Of a stretch of DNA of 24,221 nt, positions 22,117-24,221 are shown piece by piece. A program made the translations under genes and the position numbers. The stretch covers positions 1-24,221 of the forward strand of contig JAZOML010000058.1 in assembly GCA_045653945.1 (NCBI GenBank). Reading direction: 5' to 3'. The notes under the pieces were generated by a model. The model saw nothing but the letters and a program-made list of their open reading frames with translations, was not told the DNA's origin and ran no database searches. Within the stretch, counting starts at the first letter, position 1, and each line of letters begins with the position of its first letter. The DNA comes from SIG673 sp045653945. Its GTDB lineage: Bacteria; Bacillota; Clostridia; Oscillospirales; CAG-272.

Positions 22117-23199
22117 TTATTTGCCCTCCTTCGTTACGGTTTTTGCAAGGTCAAGGAGCGAGCCGTCGCTAAATGCCGAGCCGATAAGTTGAACTCCGTT
22201 TACAACCACTGCGGGAAGTCCGCTGATTGATGCAGGAGCGGTGTACTTATTTTCAACAAATGCACTTTCGCTTCCGTCATATTCCTTTTTGGAGCATACG
22301 GGGAGCATTATTGCATCGTAATTTGCAAGAATTTTTGTAAGAGCCTCAACTATTACACGGCGTACACGGAGCGACTTATCGTACTTTGCCATATAGTTTG
22401 CGCTTGAAAGCACGTCGGAGCCGTAAAGAATTGCGGTTTTAAGAAGGTCGCCAAATGCCTCGGTACGGCTAAGAGTGTAAAGCTCGTCAAGGTTTTTGTA
22501 ATTTGCGGAGCGGTAGCCGTATTTGATACCGTCAAAGCGGGATACGTTGTTACAAAGCTCTGCACACATAAGCATATTCCAAGCGGCGTTTGCGCTTTCA
22601 ATAACACCTGCGTCAAGTTCGGTTACCTCGATACCCTTTGCGGTAAGGCTCACCTTTGCATCGCTTATATCTATTCCCATTGAAAGTAGCGCAACCTTTT
22701 TAATTTCCTTCTTTTCGGTAAGCGCCTTTTTACATACCTCGTCAGCGTGCATAGTACCGTCGCGGTTGTCTTTGCCGACTATATCCGAAAGAACTGCTTC
22801 GCAATTTTCGGCAGTTTTCGCCATTACGCCAACGCACTCACCCGAACAAGCGGCGGCAACCGTTCCAAATCTTGAAACGATACCGTAGGTGGGCTTAATA
22901 AATACAAAGCCGTTTTGTGCAGCGATACGACGAGGAGCACCGTTTACGTCAAAGCAAACTATTGCGTCTGCTTCGCTTAATGCCGAGGCAGTATCTGCTT
23001 TTCCCTTGTAGCAGGTTTCACCCGCAACGTCAATTCCCATTTCACCAACGGGACATTTGCCGGCAATTTCGTATCCCTTTTCGGTGAGCTTTTCAACAAC
23101 GGTTGCATCAAAAACACTCATATAGCTATCAAGCATCTTTGAGCCTGCGGTGGTGGGCATAGCTTTTGTAAGGATCATATCATCAAAGAAAATCTTCAT
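22117..23199 (-). CDS. gatA: GatA-like subunit lacking the amidase catalytic residues
   Basis: At 360 residues it is about 125 shorter than normal GatA. It begins where GatA has GIPxxxKDN and aligns as TKAMPTTAGSKMLDSY (11-26), DATVVEKL, IKPTYGIVSRFG (101-112), then SRFDGIKYGYRS (220-231) and SISGLPAVVV (324-333). The catalytic lysine position is Phe (FFDDM). The GGSSGGSAAAV signature with both catalytic serines is absent: residues 60-95 go from GETCYKGKADTASALSE to VCFDVNGAPRRIA where GatA has GSDTGGSIRQPA. The Asp near the C-terminal glutamine site reads Lys (ENKYTAPAS). It should therefore not hydrolyse glutamine. AAGGAGGT lies six bases before the ATG, and the frame is open and in phase with the operon, so decay looks unlikely. 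It may hold GatB and GatC together, with ammonia from another source (inference). Confidence 0.85.
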   Translation of the reverse strand: MKIFFDDMILTKAMPTTAGSKMLDSYMSVFDATVVEKLTEKGYEIAGKCPVGEMGIDVAGETCYKGKADTASALSEADAIVCFDVNGAPRRIAAQNGFVFIKPTYGIVSRFGTVAAACSGECVGVMAKTAENCEAVLSDIVGKDNRDGTMHADEVCKKALTEKKEIKKVALLSMGIDISDAKVSLTAKGIEVTELDAGVIESANAAWNMLMCAELCNNVSRFDGIKYGYRSANYKNLDELYTLSRTEAFGDLLKTAILYGSDVLSSANYMAKYDKSLRVRRVIVEALTKILANYDAIMLPVCSKKEYDGSESAFVENKYTAPASISGLPAVVVNGVQLIGSAFSDGSLLDLAKTVTKEGK

Positions 23200-23211
23200 T
23201 TTAGTACCTCC

Positions 23212-23493
23212 TTACTCAACTACACGGGGGACCTGCCAGTAGCCGTCCATTGTTTCGGGGGCGCCTGTCTGAAGCTGCTCACGGGTAAAGTTTTTTATAA
23301 CCTTATCCTCACGGACAACCGTCATTATAGGCATAACGTGCACCATTATTTCGGTGCTTTCAGTGTCGATAGCATCGAGTTTTTTTATATCGGCATCTCT
23401 TTCGTCCATAAACGAAAGAAATGCATCCTTTTGCTCCTCGGTAAGGTCAAGCTGGTTGACCTTACAAAGAAGCTCCAAAGTTCTTTTCTCCAT
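23212..23493 (-). CDS. gatC: Asp/Glu-tRNA amidotransferase subunit C
   Basis: A 93-residue subunit that wraps around the GatA-GatB interface and stabilises the complex. Helical start LLCKVNQLDLTEEQKDAFLS (residues 9-28), then KKLDAIDTESTEIMVHVMPIMTVVRED, equivalent to the canonical LxxVDTxxVEPxxHxxxxxNVxRED segment. It ends TREQLQTGAPETMDGYWQVP and RVVE, the nearly invariant GatC C terminus that contacts GatB. Length is typical. GAGGAG lies upstream of the ATG. The stop is 12 bases before the GatA-like gene, and aspS lies 81 bases upstream with a hairpin element in the gap. The good conservation of this binding subunit next to a degenerate GatA suggests the complex is still assembled. Confidence 0.95.
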   Translation of the reverse strand: MEKRTLELLCKVNQLDLTEEQKDAFLSFMDERDADIKKLDAIDTESTEIMVHVMPIMTVVREDKVIKNFTREQLQTGAPETMDGYWQVPRVVE

Positions 23494-23524
23494 TTGAGTT
23501 TATCTCCTCATAGAATTCTAAACA

Positions 23525-23545
23525 ATTTGTGTTGTTCGCACAAAT
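23525..23545 (-). other. AT-rich stem-loop in the aspS-gatC gap
   Basis: Perfect 7-bp inverted repeat ATTTGTG / CACAAAT with a 7-base loop between the aspS hairpin element and the gatC ribosome-binding site. No T-run follows on the minus strand, so it is not a clear terminator. Confidence 0.45.
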
Positions 23546-23554
23546 AAATTATAC

Positions 23555-23574
23555 GCCTCCAGGCGCGTGCCTGG
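23555..23574 (-). repeat. Stop-abutting hairpin element, copy 2 (after aspS)
   Basis: On the minus strand CCAGGC-ACGC-GCCTGG followed by AGGC begins at the base after the aspS TAA. It differs from copy 1 (9870-9889) only at the two outer stem bases, which change together and keep pairing. Confidence 0.75.
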
Positions 23575-24221
23575 TTAATCTCTAACTTTTATGTGAACCT
23601 CACGAAGCTGCTGCTCGGTTACCTCGCTGGGTGCGTTCATCATAAGGTCCTGTGCATTTCCGTTAAGCGGGAAAGCGATAACGTCGCGGATAGTGTCTTC
23701 CTCGGCGATAAGCATTATCATTCTGTCAACACCGGGAGCCATACCTGCGTGCGGAGGTGCACCGTAAGAAAATGCTGTGTAAAGTGCACCGAATTTAGCC
23801 TTGAGGTCCTCCTCGCCGTATCCTGCTATCTCAAACGCCTTTCTCATTATATCGGGGTTGTGGTTTCTGACAGCACCCGACGAAAGCTCTACGCCGTTGC
23901 AGACAATGTCGTACTGGTAAGCGAATATTTCAAGCGGGTCTTTGTTAAGAAGTGCATCCATACCGCCCTGAGGCATAGAAAAGGGGTTATGTGTAAAGTC
24001 AATTTTGTTGGTCTCGGGATTGAGCTCGTACATCGGGAAATCGACAATAAAGCAAAATTCAAACGAATCGTCTCTGATAACGCCAAGCTGCTGTCCGAGC
24101 CAGGTTCTTATCTCTCCTGCAAGACGGTTTACCACGTTCAATGCGTCGCAGATAAAGAAGAGTGTTTCGCCCTCCTTAATGCCGACCTTAGCGGTAAGCT
24201 CTGCCTTTTGCTCTTCGGAGA
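23575..24221 (-). CDS. aspS: Aspartyl-tRNA synthetase, C-terminal part (right edge cut)
   Basis: The last 215 codons or so of a bacterial-type class II AspRS, which runs off the right edge without a start in the window. Seen in order are KEGETLFFICDALNVVNRLA and then a helix (GEIRTWLGQQLG), FCFIVDFPMYE, FTHNPFSMP (equivalent to the HHPFTxP of the family), YDIVCNGVELSSGAVRNHN (motif 2-associated region), YGAPPHAGMAPGVDRMIML (motif 3, with the GxDR arginine), and IRDVIAFPLNGNAQDLM (the bacterial AspRS ending FPxxxxAxDLM). It charges tRNA-Asp and, if non-discriminating as expected beside gatCAB, also tRNA-Asn with aspartate for later amidation. The first in-frame TTG at 24141 is internal, not a start. 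gatC, gatA and gatB follow on the same strand, probably as one operon. Confidence 0.95.
   Translation of the reverse strand, partial: SEEQKAELTAKVGIKEGETLFFICDALNVVNRLAGEIRTWLGQQLGVIRDDSFEFCFIVDFPMYELNPETNKIDFTHNPFSMPQGGMDALLNKDPLEIFAYQYDIVCNGVELSSGAVRNHNPDIMRKAFEIAGYGEEDLKAKFGALYTAFSYGAPPHAGMAPGVDRMIMLIAEEDTIRDVIAFPLNGNAQDLMMNAPSEVTEQQLREVHIKVRD

Noticed and set aside
22117..23199. GatA-like gene as an ordinary pseudogene
   Set aside because: No frameshift or internal stop, a near-perfect ribosome-binding site, tight operon spacing, and conserved non-catalytic motifs all argue for a maintained protein.

Overview
The window looks like a chromosomal segment of a low-to-mid GC Bacillota, most likely a gut-type Clostridia. 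The reasons are consensus sigma-A promoters (TTGACA-17-TATAAT), strong AAGGAG/GGAGG ribosome-binding sites, small AT-rich intergenic gaps with compact hairpin/T-run terminators, a cytoplasmic glycosidase repertoire (GH2, GH32, a beta-helix protein without signal peptide), and an aspS-gatC-gatA-gatB tRNA amidation operon. There are no tRNA or rRNA genes, no insertion sequences, no CRISPR array and no phage genes. It reads as ordinary chromosome with carbohydrate-use loci inserted between housekeeping operons.

Layout. (1) 1-2496 (-): copper P-type ATPase with a metal-binding domain at each end, cut by the left edge, behind a perfect consensus promoter. (2) 2622-9869: a glycoside-use locus. A GPH-family symporter and a GH2 glycosidase run leftward. 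Divergent from them run an AraC-type regulator, mannonate dehydratase (uxuA) and an SDR-type mannonate oxidoreductase (uxuB). The two arms together suggest import of a hexuronide-like glycoside, cytosolic cleavage, and entry of the uronic acid into the mannonate pathway. The GH2 sequence itself does not settle glucuronide versus galactoside. (3) 9964-13352 (-): a lipid operon (YbhN-like membrane protein, phosphatidylserine synthase, phosphatidylserine decarboxylase) ending in the 16S rRNA methyltransferase rsmE. (4) 13526-15034 (-): a right-handed beta-helix protein of unknown substrate, divergent from a 71-residue XRE-type repressor (15317-15532). (5) 15560-17388 (-): GH32 fructosidase plus a beta-phosphoglucomutase-like HAD phosphatase. 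(6) 17483-20654: an EamA-type transporter and an unusual Gfo/Idh/MocA oxidoreductase, divergent from a cupin-AraC regulator. (7) 20679-24221 (-): aspS (right edge cut), gatC, a short GatA-like protein, and gatB.

The most striking observation is the GatA-like protein at 22117-23199. It keeps the GatA fold landmarks (KPTYG, SRFDGIKYGYRS) and an excellent ribosome-binding site. It has lost the N-terminal part of the family, the catalytic lysine, the whole glycine/serine-rich signature that carries both catalytic serines, and an Asp of the glutamine site. It sits intact between intact gatC and gatB. If this is the organism's only GatA, amidation must draw ammonia from something other than its own glutaminase. 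If not, this is a second, amidase-dead complex. A second unusual signal is a 20-nt hairpin element directly abutting the stop codons of uxuB and aspS. Its two copies differ only at one base pair, and that change is compensatory.

Limits: all assignments come from reading sequence and from memory of protein families. No database search was run, and copA and aspS are incomplete.
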